A stretch of 64,000 nt of DNA from Candidatus Sumerlaeota bacterium (GCA_026398535.1 JAPLSQ010000061.1:1-64000); one strand, 5' to 3'; shown: positions 26,481 through 36,100, counted from the stretch's first letter. Translations and numbers: made by a program. The notes: a model not told the origin generated them from the letters alone.

Positions 26481-27290
26481 ATGAACATGCGGCAATCTGA
26501 ATCCCGATCATGGAACTCCCGCTTCTCCTATTTTATGATTGGCATTCTTCTGCCCGCGTTGTTATGCGTGGTGGCCATGTCAAACGCCAACCCGCCGACA
26601 AAAAGAACCGGCGTCCGCGCGCCCGGCAGCGCGGCAACCACCACGCCCCTCGATAACCGCGGTTTCAAGGGGCGCTTCAGCATCCCCGTGGAATGCGGTT
26701 ACATGCTTTTCCTTCCGCGCGATTACGGCAGGGACAAGGCGCGCAAATGGCCGCTCATCCTTTTTCTGCACGGCGCGGGCGAACGCGGAAACGATCTTGA
26801 AAAAGTGAAAATCCACGGCATTCCTCTTGTGGCCGAAAAGAACCCCGATTTCCCTTTCATCGTCGTGGCGCCGCAATGTCCCGCCGATGGATGGTGGTCA
26901 AACAATGTGCTCATCGCGCTGCTGGATGATATTCAGAAACGCTATCAGACCGACCCCGACCGCGTCTACCTGACGGGTTTGAGCATGGGCGGTTTCGGCA
27001 CATGGACGCTGGCCACCGAATATCCCGGCCGATTTGCCGCCATTGCCCCGATCTGCGGCGGCGGGAATGCCCTGCTGGCATGGCGCCTGAGGAACATTCC
27101 CATCTGGGCTTTCCACGGCGCCAAGGACAAGGTTGTCCCCGTGGCGCTCTCCGAAAACATGGTCAAGGCCGTGAACGCGTCCGGAGGAAATGCCAGACTT
27201 ACGGTCTATCCCAACGCGACCCACAATTCGTGGACGCGCACTTACGACACCCCGGATCTCTACGCCTGGTTTCTCGCTCAAAAGAGGTGA
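26481..27290 (+). CDS. Secreted or membrane-anchored alpha/beta-hydrolase (esterase)
   Basis: 269 residues. An N-terminal hydrophobic segment (17-35) is a signal peptide or anchor. The alpha/beta-hydrolase fold shows LFLHGAGERGND (oxyanion-loop region), the nucleophile Ser168 in GLSMGGFGTW, Asp216 in HGAKDKVVP and His248 in NATHNSW. It resembles secreted phospholipase/carboxylesterase and acetylxylan or feruloyl esterase proteins. ATG 26481 has AAAGGATG just upstream; 26487 is an alternative. The preceding 180 bp carry the terminator of fba and a structured RNA candidate that may control this gene. Confidence 0.86.
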   Translation: MNMRQSESRSWNSRFSYFMIGILLPALLCVVAMSNANPPTKRTGVRAPGSAATTTPLDNRGFKGRFSIPVECGYMLFLPRDYGRDKARKWPLILFLHGAGERGNDLEKVKIHGIPLVAEKNPDFPFIVVAPQCPADGWWSNNVLIALLDDIQKRYQTDPDRVYLTGLSMGGFGTWTLATEYPGRFAAIAPICGGGNALLAWRLRNIPIWAFHGAKDKVVPVALSENMVKAVNASGGNARLTVYPNATHNSWTRTYDTPDLYAWFLAQKR

Positions 27291-27561
27291 GCCTGCGGCG
27301 GGAAACGCCGGGAACTGTACGCCCGCCAAAACAACCGCCGCGAACACACCCGCCTTTTTACGGCATCCATATGACTTCTCCACAAATAGCATATATACTT
27401 TGGGCCAAAATGGCGCGCGCATTATTACCTGCCACACTTTGACATTTCACCACGGCGGCCGCATCTCCGGCGAATACCCGCCGCACCGGCGCGCTACTTT
27501 CCGTCACACGGCGCACCGGAGGACGCTTCGCAGGCGCCCAAACTGAGGAATCCTGAGATCC

Positions 27562-29010
27562 ATGCGGCTGGCTTTTATTTTCGACGATCACATCCTGCAA
27601 CACGAACCGCTTGGCCCCATGCACATCGCCAGTTATGCGCGCCAGCGCGGGCATGATGTCGAATACTTCAATGCCAGTGATGCCGCCTTCCGCGACGAAT
27701 TGCGGCGCTTTCCCCCCGACGTTCTCGGTTACAGCATCGCCACGGGCCAGCAGGGGTTCTTTCTGGAACTCAACCGTTCCCTGCGCGGCCAAATGCCCGG
27801 CGTCCGCATGTCGATCTTTGGCGGGCCTCACCCAACCTTCTTTCCCGACATGATCCGCGCACCGGGCGTGGACGCGATCTGCATCGGCGAGGGAGAGATG
27901 CCGACGGCGGAGCTTCTCGACGCGCTGGCCGGCAGCGGCGACTTCACGCGCATTAAAAACCTCCACTTCAAACTGCCCGACGGCGCGATCGTAACAAATC
28001 CCGCGCGCGATTTCATCCAAGATCTCGACAGCCTGCCCTTTCCCGACCACGACATCAAACAGCGTTTTCCGAGCCTGACCAGCCGCCGGATGGGCTTCTT
28101 CATCGCGGGGCGCGGCTGCCCCTACCGATGTTCGTTCTGTTTCAACGAGTCCATGATGACGATGCAGGGCGGTCGGTATGTCCGTTTCCGCGATCCAGAA
28201 CGCGTCTGCGACGAGATCGTGATGGTGCGCGACAAATACGGCATTGAGGTTGTCAGCTTCCATGACGATATTCTCGGCCTCGATGTCAATTGGCTCGAGC
28301 GCTTTTCCGTCGCATATCGCCGGCGCGTCAAACTGCCCTTCCAATGCCATTACCGCGCCGATCTTGCTTCTCCGCGCTCAATGAAAGCTCTCTACGACGC
28401 GGGCTGTGTCAGGGTCGTCGTCGGTCTCGAATCGGGCGATCCCGGGCTGCGCGAGCGCGTGCTGGCCAAGCGCGTCACCAATGAACAACTTGAAGCCTGC
28501 GCCCGCATGGCGCGCCAGTATGGAATCGAATTCACGACACAGAACATGTTTGGCATCCCCGGCGAAACCGTTGAAACAGCGCTGACCACCATCCGCCTCA
28601 ACATCCGCCTTTGCACGGACATTTTCGTCCACTACTTCTTCACGCCCTACCCGATGACCAAACTCGCCGCGGTTGCCCAACAGATGGGGCAATTCGACGG
28701 CGATTACGACAAGCTGCCGCTGAGTTATCACTCGCGCATGACGCTCGAAATGCCCGCGCGCCGCCAGATCGAACAGATCGGCCTGTGCTCCTACCTGCTC
28801 ATAGACCAACCCGCCGTGTTTCGCATGACCAGCGCGCTCTTCAAGGCCGTGAAAAACGAACGCCTGCGGCTGTTGTGGCTCAAATTGCTGCGCCGGATCG
28901 ACGAGATGACGCGCCCCCGGCGCCTGCGCGGGCGCACCTGCATGTACCGCGAACCACGTCGCGCATGGCCGTTCCATGAAAACACCGATTCTCCAGCTCG
29001 TTCCGTCTGA
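27562..29010 (+). CDS. B12-binding-type radical SAM protein
   Basis: 482 residues. Residues 1-150 form a cobalamin-binding-like Rossmann domain (LGPMHIASYARQRGHDV, FGGPHPTFFPD, CIGEGE). The radical SAM motif CPYRCSFC is at 186-193, followed by FHDDILGLD, VVVGLESGDPGLRERVL and TTQNMFGIPGET. The classic DxHxxG cobalamin motif is not obvious, so cobalamin may bind base-off or not at all. The C-terminal 80 residues are Arg-rich. Related proteins methylate or rearrange lipids, cofactors or natural products; substrate unknown. The preceding gap, 27291-27561, shows no convincing gene or signal. Confidence 0.87.
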   Translation: MRLAFIFDDHILQHEPLGPMHIASYARQRGHDVEYFNASDAAFRDELRRFPPDVLGYSIATGQQGFFLELNRSLRGQMPGVRMSIFGGPHPTFFPDMIRAPGVDAICIGEGEMPTAELLDALAGSGDFTRIKNLHFKLPDGAIVTNPARDFIQDLDSLPFPDHDIKQRFPSLTSRRMGFFIAGRGCPYRCSFCFNESMMTMQGGRYVRFRDPERVCDEIVMVRDKYGIEVVSFHDDILGLDVNWLERFSVAYRRRVKLPFQCHYRADLASPRSMKALYDAGCVRVVVGLESGDPGLRERVLAKRVTNEQLEACARMARQYGIEFTTQNMFGIPGETVETALTTIRLNIRLCTDIFVHYFFTPYPMTKLAAVAQQMGQFDGDYDKLPLSYHSRMTLEMPARRQIEQIGLCSYLLIDQPAVFRMTSALFKAVKNERLRLLWLKLLRRIDEMTRPRRLRGRTCMYREPRRAWPFHENTDSPARSV

Positions 29011-29016
29011 GACAGC

Positions 29017-29388
29017 TCAGCGGAACGCGTCCTTCTTATGGCGAATTTCAGTAACAGCATCGCGCGCGTCCACAAGCACGCTCACAATGTCGTAACGCAC
29101 AGGCACAGGATCGCGGAAGTTGGAAAGGTAATACGCCGCCGCGCGCTTGATGCGCCTTCGTTTGTCCTCATTTACAGCATCCTCTGGCGGCAGGACAGCA
29201 CAAGGCGAGCGCGTCTTCACTTCAGCAAAAACGATGACGCCGGCCTCTTCGGCGATGATGTCGATTTCCCCCGAGCGGCAACGGAAGTTGCGTTCAATGA
29301 TGCGCAACCCCACCCGGCGCAGAAACCGCTCGGCGGCCTGTTCCCCAAGATCAGCGATTATCTTGTTGTGCGTTTTACGCGATGGCAT
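29017..29388 (-). CDS. yraN: YraN/UPF0102 family protein
   Basis: About 123 residues from ATG 29388. LGEQAAERFLRRVGLRIIERNFRCRSGEIDII...VIVFAEVKTR is the family signature, with the PD-(D/E)xK-like residues Asp in GEIDII and Glu and Lys in FAEVKTR. A predicted nuclease-like protein whose cellular role is unclear. Convergent with the upstream radical SAM gene (6 bp apart) and divergent from a small secreted-protein gene. Confidence 0.92.
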   Translation of the reverse strand: MPSRKTHNKIIADLGEQAAERFLRRVGLRIIERNFRCRSGEIDIIAEEAGVIVFAEVKTRSPCAVLPPEDAVNEDKRRRIKRAAAYYLSNFRDPVPVRYDIVSVLVDARDAVTEIRHKKDAFR

Positions 29389-29438
29389 TGGAATTGACTG
29401 TTGCGCCCGCACCGCCGATTTCAAATCATAGTTTTTTC

Positions 29439-29846
29439 ATGACGATCCCATCGCACATAATCACTGCCGCGCGACCCGCTTTTTATTTCATGTGTGCGGC
29501 AACGCTTTTTCTGTCGCCGGTCCGCGCCCAGCCGCCTGCGGCAAACGCCAACAGCGGCAACACCTCCGCCACTGGGAGCGCCGCTTTAACCCGTGAACTC
29601 GATGACGCCCTCAAGCGCAGCGGAATCGCGCGAATCGCCGTGCAGGGCGCAGGGACACGCGTCACACTGCGAACCTTTGCCGAGGAACGCCTGAGCGCCA
29701 TCACGGGCAAACCTGTGTATGACAGATTTGATCCGGCGAACCGTCGCCCAATATCGTTCAACGCCGCGACAAACAGGGAACGCGGATATCAATATTCAAT
29801 TGACCCTCAACCATTTCCTCGAATGAAATGTGAGCGTGAAATTTAG
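29439..29846 (+). CDS. Small putative secreted protein of unknown function
   Basis: About 135 residues from ATG 29439. A signal peptide (PAFYFMCAATLFLSPVRAQ) with a likely cut after VRAQ is followed by an Ala/Asn/Ser-rich linker and a short domain (ELDDALKRSGIARIAVQG...TLRTFAEERLSAITG). No family recognised. The C-terminus is short and may be truncated. Divergent from yraN. Confidence 0.5.
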   Translation: MTIPSHIITAARPAFYFMCAATLFLSPVRAQPPAANANSGNTSATGSAALTRELDDALKRSGIARIAVQGAGTRVTLRTFAEERLSAITGKPVYDRFDPANRRPISFNAATNRERGYQYSIDPQPFPRMKCEREI

Positions 29847-29929
29847 GCATGAAAAAGAACATTGAACGAGAACCCCGGCGAATAAGATGCGGCATACAGT
29901 CCGGGAGCTTTGTTACCCGATGAAAATTC

Positions 29930-30502
29930 ATGGTTGACACCAGAATGACCCGGCAGAAGGCAGCTCAGACAGCAACGGCAGACGACACGATCAGCTTCGC
30001 GGAACTCTCGGGCGGCATCGCGGTTATCCGCGTTTCCGGCCGCGGCAGCTTTGCCAACAGCGTGGAGATGAAAAGCCTTGCCGACAACCTTGCCGCAAAG
30101 ATCGGCCCGGGGCATTATCACTTCCTGCTCGACCTGAGCCATTGCGAGACCATGGACTCGACATTCATGGGGATGGTTGCCAGCATTGGCCTGCGGCACA
30201 TTCGCGACAACAGCGAGCCTCTTGTCATCGTCAACGCGAATGATCAAACCGCGCGCCTGCTTTCAACACTTGGCCTGTCGCACTTCATCAATGTGCGCAT
30301 GGCCGGCCACGCGGACACGCCGCCCTTCGAAAGCTCCATGTTCCAAGTGGCCGACCGCAAGGATGTCTCCAAAGCCGAACGCATCATTCACATGATCGAG
30401 GCTCACCAGCAACTGTGCGACATCGACAGCGAGAACGTTGTCCGCTTTGAGGGAGTGCTCAAGTACCTGCAGGAAAGCCTTGAGCACGAAAAGAACAAAT
30501 AA
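29930..30502 (+). CDS. STAS-domain protein (anti-anti-sigma-like)
   Basis: 190 residues. Residues 20-125 form a STAS domain; HCETMDSTFMGM has the phosphorylatable Ser (Ser77) in the DS/T-x-x-G context of SpoIIAA-type antagonists. A C-terminal extension of about 60 residues (SKAERIIHMIEAHQQLCDI..., LKYLQESLEHE) is helical and could be a partner-binding region. No anti-sigma kinase or PP2C phosphatase gene is next to it, so partners are elsewhere. Start at ATG 29930 or 29945; no clear ribosome-binding site. Confidence 0.85.
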   Translation: MVDTRMTRQKAAQTATADDTISFAELSGGIAVIRVSGRGSFANSVEMKSLADNLAAKIGPGHYHFLLDLSHCETMDSTFMGMVASIGLRHIRDNSEPLVIVNANDQTARLLSTLGLSHFINVRMAGHADTPPFESSMFQVADRKDVSKAERIIHMIEAHQQLCDIDSENVVRFEGVLKYLQESLEHEKNK

Positions 30503-30582
30503 TCAGTTCCCGCCCCGCTCCCCTTTTATCACTCCATATCAGGCATGCCGACCATTTGCACCACCACTTTCATCCGCAGACG

Positions 30583-31275
30583 CTACGGCGCAAATTCGAT
30601 GGGCGCGAACAATTGCGGCTGATGGAAATCCAACCGCCCGCCAACAGGCGCCCAGCTTGCCCAGTGGGGATGCGACAATTCGTTCCCGCACTTGTAGAAG
30701 TTCGCGCGCCAAGCCGTCCCAGCCACTGGCGTCAATGGTCCGACAAACTCCTCAAACAGTGTGAACGGAATTGACCACGCCGCGCGCCACTCCACCGGAT
30801 CCATAATCTCCGGATCAACAACCCGCGGCATCGAAGCCTCGATGCGTATGCCGCGCGCAAGGCGCTCGTCAACATGAACCGCCTTTGAATGATCCACCGG
30901 CGGCGGGCCGTCATGCTCCCGATAGTGAAGCAACAGCGTGCCGCCGCAATTTACCTCGAAATTGAAGTATCCTTGCCCGGCGCGCGGCTGAACGAAAAAC
31001 TCCACGCAACTGTCGAAAAACACGGGCGACTGATATTCGGTATGCACGCACCTCACATAACGGTCGCGCACGTTAAAACGCACATGGATTCGCCGCGCGT
31101 CATACAACAGCTTTGCTTTTGTCTCCGGATGGTGATCGCTGCCTGCGGGATGAAAATGGTCCGCACACAGAACATTTGCCCGGTCCCACGGCGGATCGTT
31201 CCATCCGCAAGACAGTTGCGGCTCTGATTCGGCCGGCATGATCTTATAACTCACGGTCTTCTCGCTCATCGTCAT
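30583..31275 (-). CDS. CBM9-like carbohydrate-binding protein
   Basis: 230 residues with no signal peptide. KLLYDARRIHVRFNVRDRYV, YQSPVFFDSCVEFFVQP, YFNFEVNCGGTLLLHYRE and TAWRANFYKCGNELSHPHWASW match family 9-like carbohydrate-binding domains (a CBM9 beta-sandwich), seen alone or attached to sugar-active enzymes. ATG 31275 overlaps the stop of the upstream SGNH gene (ATGA), and GAGGAAGAAA precedes it, so the pair is cotranslated. The same domain type ends the large glycoside hydrolase at 38942. Binding partner unknown. Confidence 0.85.
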   Translation of the reverse strand: MTMSEKTVSYKIMPAESEPQLSCGWNDPPWDRANVLCADHFHPAGSDHHPETKAKLLYDARRIHVRFNVRDRYVRCVHTEYQSPVFFDSCVEFFVQPRAGQGYFNFEVNCGGTLLLHYREHDGPPPVDHSKAVHVDERLARGIRIEASMPRVVDPEIMDPVEWRAAWSIPFTLFEEFVGPLTPVAGTAWRANFYKCGNELSHPHWASWAPVGGRLDFHQPQLFAPIEFAP

Positions 31276-32930
31276 TTTTCTTCCTCAAACGCGATCCAGT
31301 AGACCATCAGGCCCAGCTCGCGCTCCAGCTTTGCGCCCGCAAGCTCGACAGGCTTGCTCCTGATGATGACATCCAATCCCGGATTGGCGGTTTTGCGCGC
31401 TTTGCGGGAAATATCCATGTTGATCATCGTATAGCCCCCGCCGTACATGAGCGTGTAAGGCATGGATTTTCCATTGATCAGGAATTCCTGGTCGGGCGGG
31501 CCGATGCGCGGGGGGCACTTGTTCCAGACTGCCACCACCAGGCGCTTGATGCGCGGCAGGCTCAAGTGGGCCTCGGGCATGGTCCAGCGATATGGCGCGC
31601 CGTCAGCATCCTTCTCGGGCGCGTGCCATCCTTCGCCAAGAAAGGGCGCGTCCTCATCGGATTTTCCGATGACGATCTTGCGCAGTTTGACATTCTTGCC
31701 GGCAAGCCGCTCTTCGGCTTGCGACTGCCATTGCGCTTCCGCGCGGCGGTGAAAGGCCTCGCTGATCATGCGATATTTTGATGGCGGCAGGACCGCGCTC
31801 AGAGCGGGCAGCCCTTCAAGCATCTGCTCCAGCTCCATCGCAATGAGCGTGTGCCTGGCCGGAACGGCATGCGCGTCGCCGCTTTCAGGCTCAATCCACA
31901 GATCAGGGCTTTTCAGTCCGTGATCTTTAAGAAATTTGCGTATGGCCAGCGTGGGATCGGCGACCAGAAAACCCGCGCGGCGTGCCTCATTAACAAACGG
32001 GATTGCCCACGACTGGTCCTTCTCAAGCGGCGCGTTCTCCCAGTCCACAACATTGGGATTCATCAGGAAGATGGCCGCGATGCCGCGCGTGCGGCATGTT
32101 TCGCCAATGGCGCGAATGGCCGCAAGGCAGTTGTCCTCGCCCGCGAGATCACGCATTTCAGGGGGAATGACGGCGGAATTGATAAAAAAGCGCTGATTGC
32201 CCGTTGCGTCGCGTCCCATCGGCAGTCCTTCCAAACCGATCAACGACCCGCTGCCCGCCCGGTCACCGAGCCATCGCAACCGGCGGGCGCGGATATAATC
32301 CCACACATAACTCCGGTCAATCCGCCATGGATTGTCCCGCTTCTTCATGAAATTCGGCAGATCAATGTCATTGCCGTCAAACTGGACGATAAGAACCTGC
32401 GGGTTATAACCCAGGACATGTTTTTCAAAAACCTCGCGCTCCATCACCGTGTTGTAACCCGGCACTGAAAAATTCATGACGCTGATCTTCGCGCTGCCCA
32501 GGCACTCATTCAGAACCTGTTCGAGCGCCTCGGGGTAACCGTCGCGCTGTCCCACCTTCCACCCGAACGAACCCGAATCCCCCAGCACGGCAACGCGCAC
32601 CGTTCCCGCTTGGGCGGCTGTCGTGAACTCGTCGTCGCGGAATCCCGCCGAATTCGTGCGCAACTCATGACCGCCAAAGCTCACAGAAAGATTGGGAATG
32701 AGCGAGTAGACGAGACGCGGATCATGATCGGCCACGACAAGATCGCCCAGCGACGCCTCCCTGCCCTTCAGCCGGCTCAGGTGCGACTCCAGTTCCGCCA
32801 GCGTCACATGCGGATGCGCCGCTTTCCACACGCGCATGCCAATCTCCAATAACAACAATCCCGCCAACACCGATGCGATCATCAGCGAAACATTGGCGGC
32901 ACAGCCAAAACGGCGAAACGAACCCGACAT
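31272..32930 (-). CDS. SGNH/GDSL hydrolase with membrane anchor
   Basis: About 552 residues from ATG 32930. One N-terminal helix (SLMIASVLAGLLLLEI) is followed by an SGNH esterase domain: nucleophile in VLGDSGSFGWKV (GDS at about 117-119), the Asn block in FDGNDIDLPN, and the Asp-x-x-His pair probably in GDAHAVPARH. The last 150 residues form a beta-rich domain (KLRKIVIGKSDEDAP...). Such proteins deacylate glycans or lipids, and SGNH proteins often accompany O-acetyl groups on surface polymers. The CBM9-like gene overlaps at its end. The frame extends to 33011, but the hydrophobic anchor favours this start. Confidence 0.85.
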   Translation of the reverse strand: MSGSFRRFGCAANVSLMIASVLAGLLLLEIGMRVWKAAHPHVTLAELESHLSRLKGREASLGDLVVADHDPRLVYSLIPNLSVSFGGHELRTNSAGFRDDEFTTAAQAGTVRVAVLGDSGSFGWKVGQRDGYPEALEQVLNECLGSAKISVMNFSVPGYNTVMEREVFEKHVLGYNPQVLIVQFDGNDIDLPNFMKKRDNPWRIDRSYVWDYIRARRLRWLGDRAGSGSLIGLEGLPMGRDATGNQRFFINSAVIPPEMRDLAGEDNCLAAIRAIGETCRTRGIAAIFLMNPNVVDWENAPLEKDQSWAIPFVNEARRAGFLVADPTLAIRKFLKDHGLKSPDLWIEPESGDAHAVPARHTLIAMELEQMLEGLPALSAVLPPSKYRMISEAFHRRAEAQWQSQAEERLAGKNVKLRKIVIGKSDEDAPFLGEGWHAPEKDADGAPYRWTMPEAHLSLPRIKRLVVAVWNKCPPRIGPPDQEFLINGKSMPYTLMYGGGYTMINMDISRKARKTANPGLDVIIRSKPVELAGAKLERELGLMVYWIAFEEEK

Positions 32931-33050
32931 GATCAATATCCGCGTGCAATACTCAGGGGGGCGGCCTGCTTTACAAGACAAGAATGGAGTTGAAACTTGC
33001 ACAATGCGCAAAGACCAACGCGCATGCCTTATATCCGGGTGTCTCCCGGA

Positions 33051-35048
33051 TTATGGGGACAAGCTTTCACACGCCTGCAATCCACCGAGAAACGCGCGCA
33101 TGTATGGCGTGCTATTTAGCGCGAGTTGAGCGGCCATGTTATCATAATTCAGCGCCTCATCCGGTCTGTCGGCCATCCGCAACAGGCAGGCGAGCGTTCG
33201 CGCAAGCAGGGCGGTCGGCTGCCCTTGCAACCGCTCGACACTGCGGGCTTCCATAATGCATTCATCGAGCAACACACGGGCAGCCGCACCGCCAGCGCCG
33301 TCGCATCGCGCGGCAGCGGCGGCGTGAAGGCAGCGCGCGGCGCAACGCTCGTCGCTGAAAGGCGCGGCGTTCCCGACGGCGCCCGCGAAATAAGCGCGAG
33401 CCCGCGCGTAATCCCGGGCCCGCAACGCGGCGCATCCGCCGAAATAGGAGATCGGCAGCGCGACGCCCGATGTTTGCCGCGCAATTTTCCACTCCGCCGC
33501 TGCCGATGTATCGATGACGTCAAAGCCGTTTTCCATCTCCGCGATCAGCTCGTCAACGCGCCGCGCGGCTGCTCCGTTGTTGTACTTGAGCGGCGGCTCA
33601 TGCATGTAAGCCGCCATCACGCGCGCCACGCGATAATCTTCCAGCGGATTCCAGCCCAGTTCCTCCGCCAGCTTGCGCCATGACGGCGCCTGGTCAGCGG
33701 CAGTTGAGGACGTCAGAAAACCTTCCCGTCGCAAAGCCCCAACGATCGTCCGCGCAAGCAGTGCCTGACCGGGCAGAGAGGGATGGAGGTGATCCTCAAA
33801 GAGTTCGCGCCCGGGCGGACCGTTGGCGTCGGCGGCAAATGCGGCTTCAGCGTCGGCAAGAATTGCCTTCTCGTCCGCGGCCGTTTTTCGTATCTCGCTG
33901 TTGATGGCGCGGGTGGCGCGCCATGGCAGGACGTCGAGATCGCGCGCCATGCGGAATTCCCCGGCCGCGGCGCTTGTCTGACCCGCCGCCGCCAAGCATT
34001 GCCCGAGGCGGTAACGCGCCAGCGCGTGGCGCGGCGCTTCCACGACAAGTTGTTCCAGTTCAGCACATGCGGTGGTGTCCGCAGCGGCGAACCGCGCGCG
34101 CCATGACGGCGCCATGTCCGGCGCCAGATCAATCTCAGACGAACCCATGGGCGCAAAGTCGCGCTCGTTGCTGGCCACGGTCGACACAACCACGGGGACG
34201 CCGTGCGCGCGCGCAACGCTGACAATCGCGCGGAGATTGCCGGAAAGGCAGCTCTGCGCCCGCGCGCGAAGCGGACTGTCAGGCGGAATCTCGCGTCCCT
34301 GCGACATGATTTCGCCAAAGGATTTTATTTGTTCCCGATCGGCGTCCGTTGCGCGAAACATCCCGCTCAATTTCTGCGCCGCCTGTATGAGCGCCGTTCT
34401 ACGCAAATTTGCAAAAAGCGACATCAGCGCGGGCGAAGCGCCTGCCGACTCAAACGACCCCACACCAAACGCCCCATAAATTTCATTGTGCCCGGCATAA
34501 ACCACAAGCAACGAGGGCTGGAGACAGCGGAGTGCTTCCTCCGCGATTTTCCGCATGGGAAAACTGGCGATGCCACGCACACCGAGATTGATGACCTCGA
34601 CCTTTTTTTCCGGCGCCAGACGCCGGAACATGACACGCAGAAATTCCGACGCGGCAAGATTGCGCGGCATGGGGAAGCCCTCCACCGACGACTCGCCAAG
34701 CATGACCACGCGCAACGTCTCCGCAGGCAACGGAACAACGAACCTTTCGGCGCGAAATCCCTGCAGGACGCTCCGCCCCTCCGAGGCGGAACGCCAGAAA
34801 TAGACCGACAGCGAAGCAGAATTGGCGCCCGCCAACTCAGCATTGGGCGCCATCTGATTGCGGGCCATCTCCGCGCCAAACACCGGCAGATCGGCGATTC
34901 TTGCCACCGGAACAAACATCGGCGCCGCCCCCCCAAATCCGACCGCACGAAGCGCCAGCTCGATCAGTCCGGTAATCAACAACGCAAAACCGGCAAGCGC
35001 CAGCCGGTGCTTCCATGTGAATCTCGCGGCTGGTCTTGTCCGGCTCAC
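33051..35048 (-). CDS. SGNH-hydrolase-like protein with helical repeat region
   Basis: 665 residues. An N-terminal anchor (HRLALAGFALLITGLIELAL) leads to an SGNH-like domain: VVMLGESSVEGFPMPRNLA has Gly-Glu-Ser-Ser in place of GDS; VVYAGHNEIYGAFG is the Asn block; and LFEDHLHPSLPGQALLARTI is the Asp-x-His block. A TPR-like segment (ALARYRLGQCLAAAGQTSAAAGEFRMARDL) interrupts the catalytic domain, and the last 240 residues are Ala-rich and helical. It lies just upstream of the other SGNH gene on the same strand and may be a paralogue. Substrate unknown. Confidence 0.82.
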   Translation of the reverse strand: MSRTRPAARFTWKHRLALAGFALLITGLIELALRAVGFGGAAPMFVPVARIADLPVFGAEMARNQMAPNAELAGANSASLSVYFWRSASEGRSVLQGFRAERFVVPLPAETLRVVMLGESSVEGFPMPRNLAASEFLRVMFRRLAPEKKVEVINLGVRGIASFPMRKIAEEALRCLQPSLLVVYAGHNEIYGAFGVGSFESAGASPALMSLFANLRRTALIQAAQKLSGMFRATDADREQIKSFGEIMSQGREIPPDSPLRARAQSCLSGNLRAIVSVARAHGVPVVVSTVASNERDFAPMGSSEIDLAPDMAPSWRARFAAADTTACAELEQLVVEAPRHALARYRLGQCLAAAGQTSAAAGEFRMARDLDVLPWRATRAINSEIRKTAADEKAILADAEAAFAADANGPPGRELFEDHLHPSLPGQALLARTIVGALRREGFLTSSTAADQAPSWRKLAEELGWNPLEDYRVARVMAAYMHEPPLKYNNGAAARRVDELIAEMENGFDVIDTSAAAEWKIARQTSGVALPISYFGGCAALRARDYARARAYFAGAVGNAAPFSDERCAARCLHAAAAARCDGAGGAAARVLLDECIMEARSVERLQGQPTALLARTLACLLRMADRPDEALNYDNMAAQLALNSTPYMRAFLGGLQACESLSP

Positions 35049-35060
35049 AGGCGCACTTGA

Positions 35061-35186
35061 TTAGTCGGGGCCGCTCATATGATGCTCGAGCAGACACCGA
35101 AGTTGTTCCATCTTGTAGGGTTTCTGTATGAATCCCGCCAAATCCTCCGCGGAAAAGCGGGCTTTCCCATGTGCATTCTTTGTCAT
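35061..35186 (-). pseudogene. Remnant of a response-regulator receiver domain
   Basis: A 41-codon open stretch translates to a C-terminal receiver-domain-like piece containing FSAEDLAGFIQKPYKMEQLR; the KP pair and following amphipathic helix are typical of the last part of CheY-like domains. Upstream sequence in another frame (to about 35290) contains a GARLTPDEIKMGALENGIDY-like stretch interrupted by a stop, suggesting decay. Lies between the second SGNH gene and the YmdB-like gene. Probably a broken two-component gene. Confidence 0.5.
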
Positions 35187-35286
35187 CTTGGCCAAGGCTC
35201 ATATAATAAGAAACAGGCATAATCAATCCCGTTTTCAAGCGCCCCCATCTTGATTTCGTCGGGCGTCAAGCGCGCGCCGGCGATGG

Positions 35287-36093
35287 CTACAGGTGCGCTT
35301 TCTCAAACACCCTTTCGATGGCGAGGGCGCGACCGGTGGCGGGATCGAGCGTGACGAGGGCGCCGGACATGCACACGTTGCGGTCGCAAACCTCGTGGCG
35401 GCCGGGCATCAGGCGCAGGAACTTGTCCGTTACGGATTCGATCTTCACGCCGATCACGCCGTCATATCCGCCGGTCATGCCGATGTCGGTGATATAGGCG
35501 GTGCCCTTGTGCAAAAGACGCTCGTCGGCTGTCAGCACATGCGTATGCGTTCCGAAGACGCAAGTCACATGACCGTCGAGATGCCAGCCCATGTATATTT
35601 TTTCGCTGGTGGCCTCGGCATGAAAATCGACAAAGATGATGGGTGTTTCGTTGCTGAGGAACGGCAACGCCTCGCGCGCGGCGCGGAACGGGCAGTCGAT
35701 CGGCGGCATGAGAACGCGCCCGAGGACGTTGAGCACACCGATTTTCAGGGGCATGCCGTGGACGGCATAAAGCCCGTGGCCGCAACCGGGAATATCCATC
35801 CCGGCGGGATAGTTGGCCGGGCGCAGGATGCGCGGATCGCGGCCAATGACATCAAATGCGCCCTTGTTGTCCCAGACATGGTTGCCCGTCGTCAGGACGT
35901 CTGCCCCCGCTTCGATAATCTCGGCGGCTGTGTCGGCCGTGATGCCTTTGCCGCCGGCAAGGTTTTCGCCGTTGGCAATGATGAAATCGGCGCGGCCAGT
36001 GCGCCTCCATTCAGGCAGAATTCGCTGGAGCGCCTGGCGGCCGGGCTTGCCCATGGCATCGCCCACCAGCAATACGCGCAAGGATGCGCTCAT
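35287..36093 (-). CDS. YmdB-like (TIGR00282) metallophosphoesterase
   Basis: 268 residues from ATG 36093; the frame extends to 36153 through a simple repeat. VLLVGDAMGKPGRQAL (DxxG metal site), IIANGENLAGGKGIT, LTTGNHVWD and VDFHAEATSEK...HLDGHVTCVFGTHTHVLTADE...YITDIGMTGGYDGVIG are the family motifs for a dinuclear metal phosphodiesterase acting on 2',3'-cyclic or cyclic nucleotides. Full length. The 10-bp tandem repeat just upstream occupies the ribosome-binding region, so the start signal is poor. Confidence 0.93.
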   Translation of the reverse strand: MSASLRVLLVGDAMGKPGRQALQRILPEWRRTGRADFIIANGENLAGGKGITADTAAEIIEAGADVLTTGNHVWDNKGAFDVIGRDPRILRPANYPAGMDIPGCGHGLYAVHGMPLKIGVLNVLGRVLMPPIDCPFRAAREALPFLSNETPIIFVDFHAEATSEKIYMGWHLDGHVTCVFGTHTHVLTADERLLHKGTAYITDIGMTGGYDGVIGVKIESVTDKFLRLMPGRHEVCDRNVCMSGALVTLDPATGRALAIERVFEKAHL

Positions 36094-36100
36094 GTGCGTG

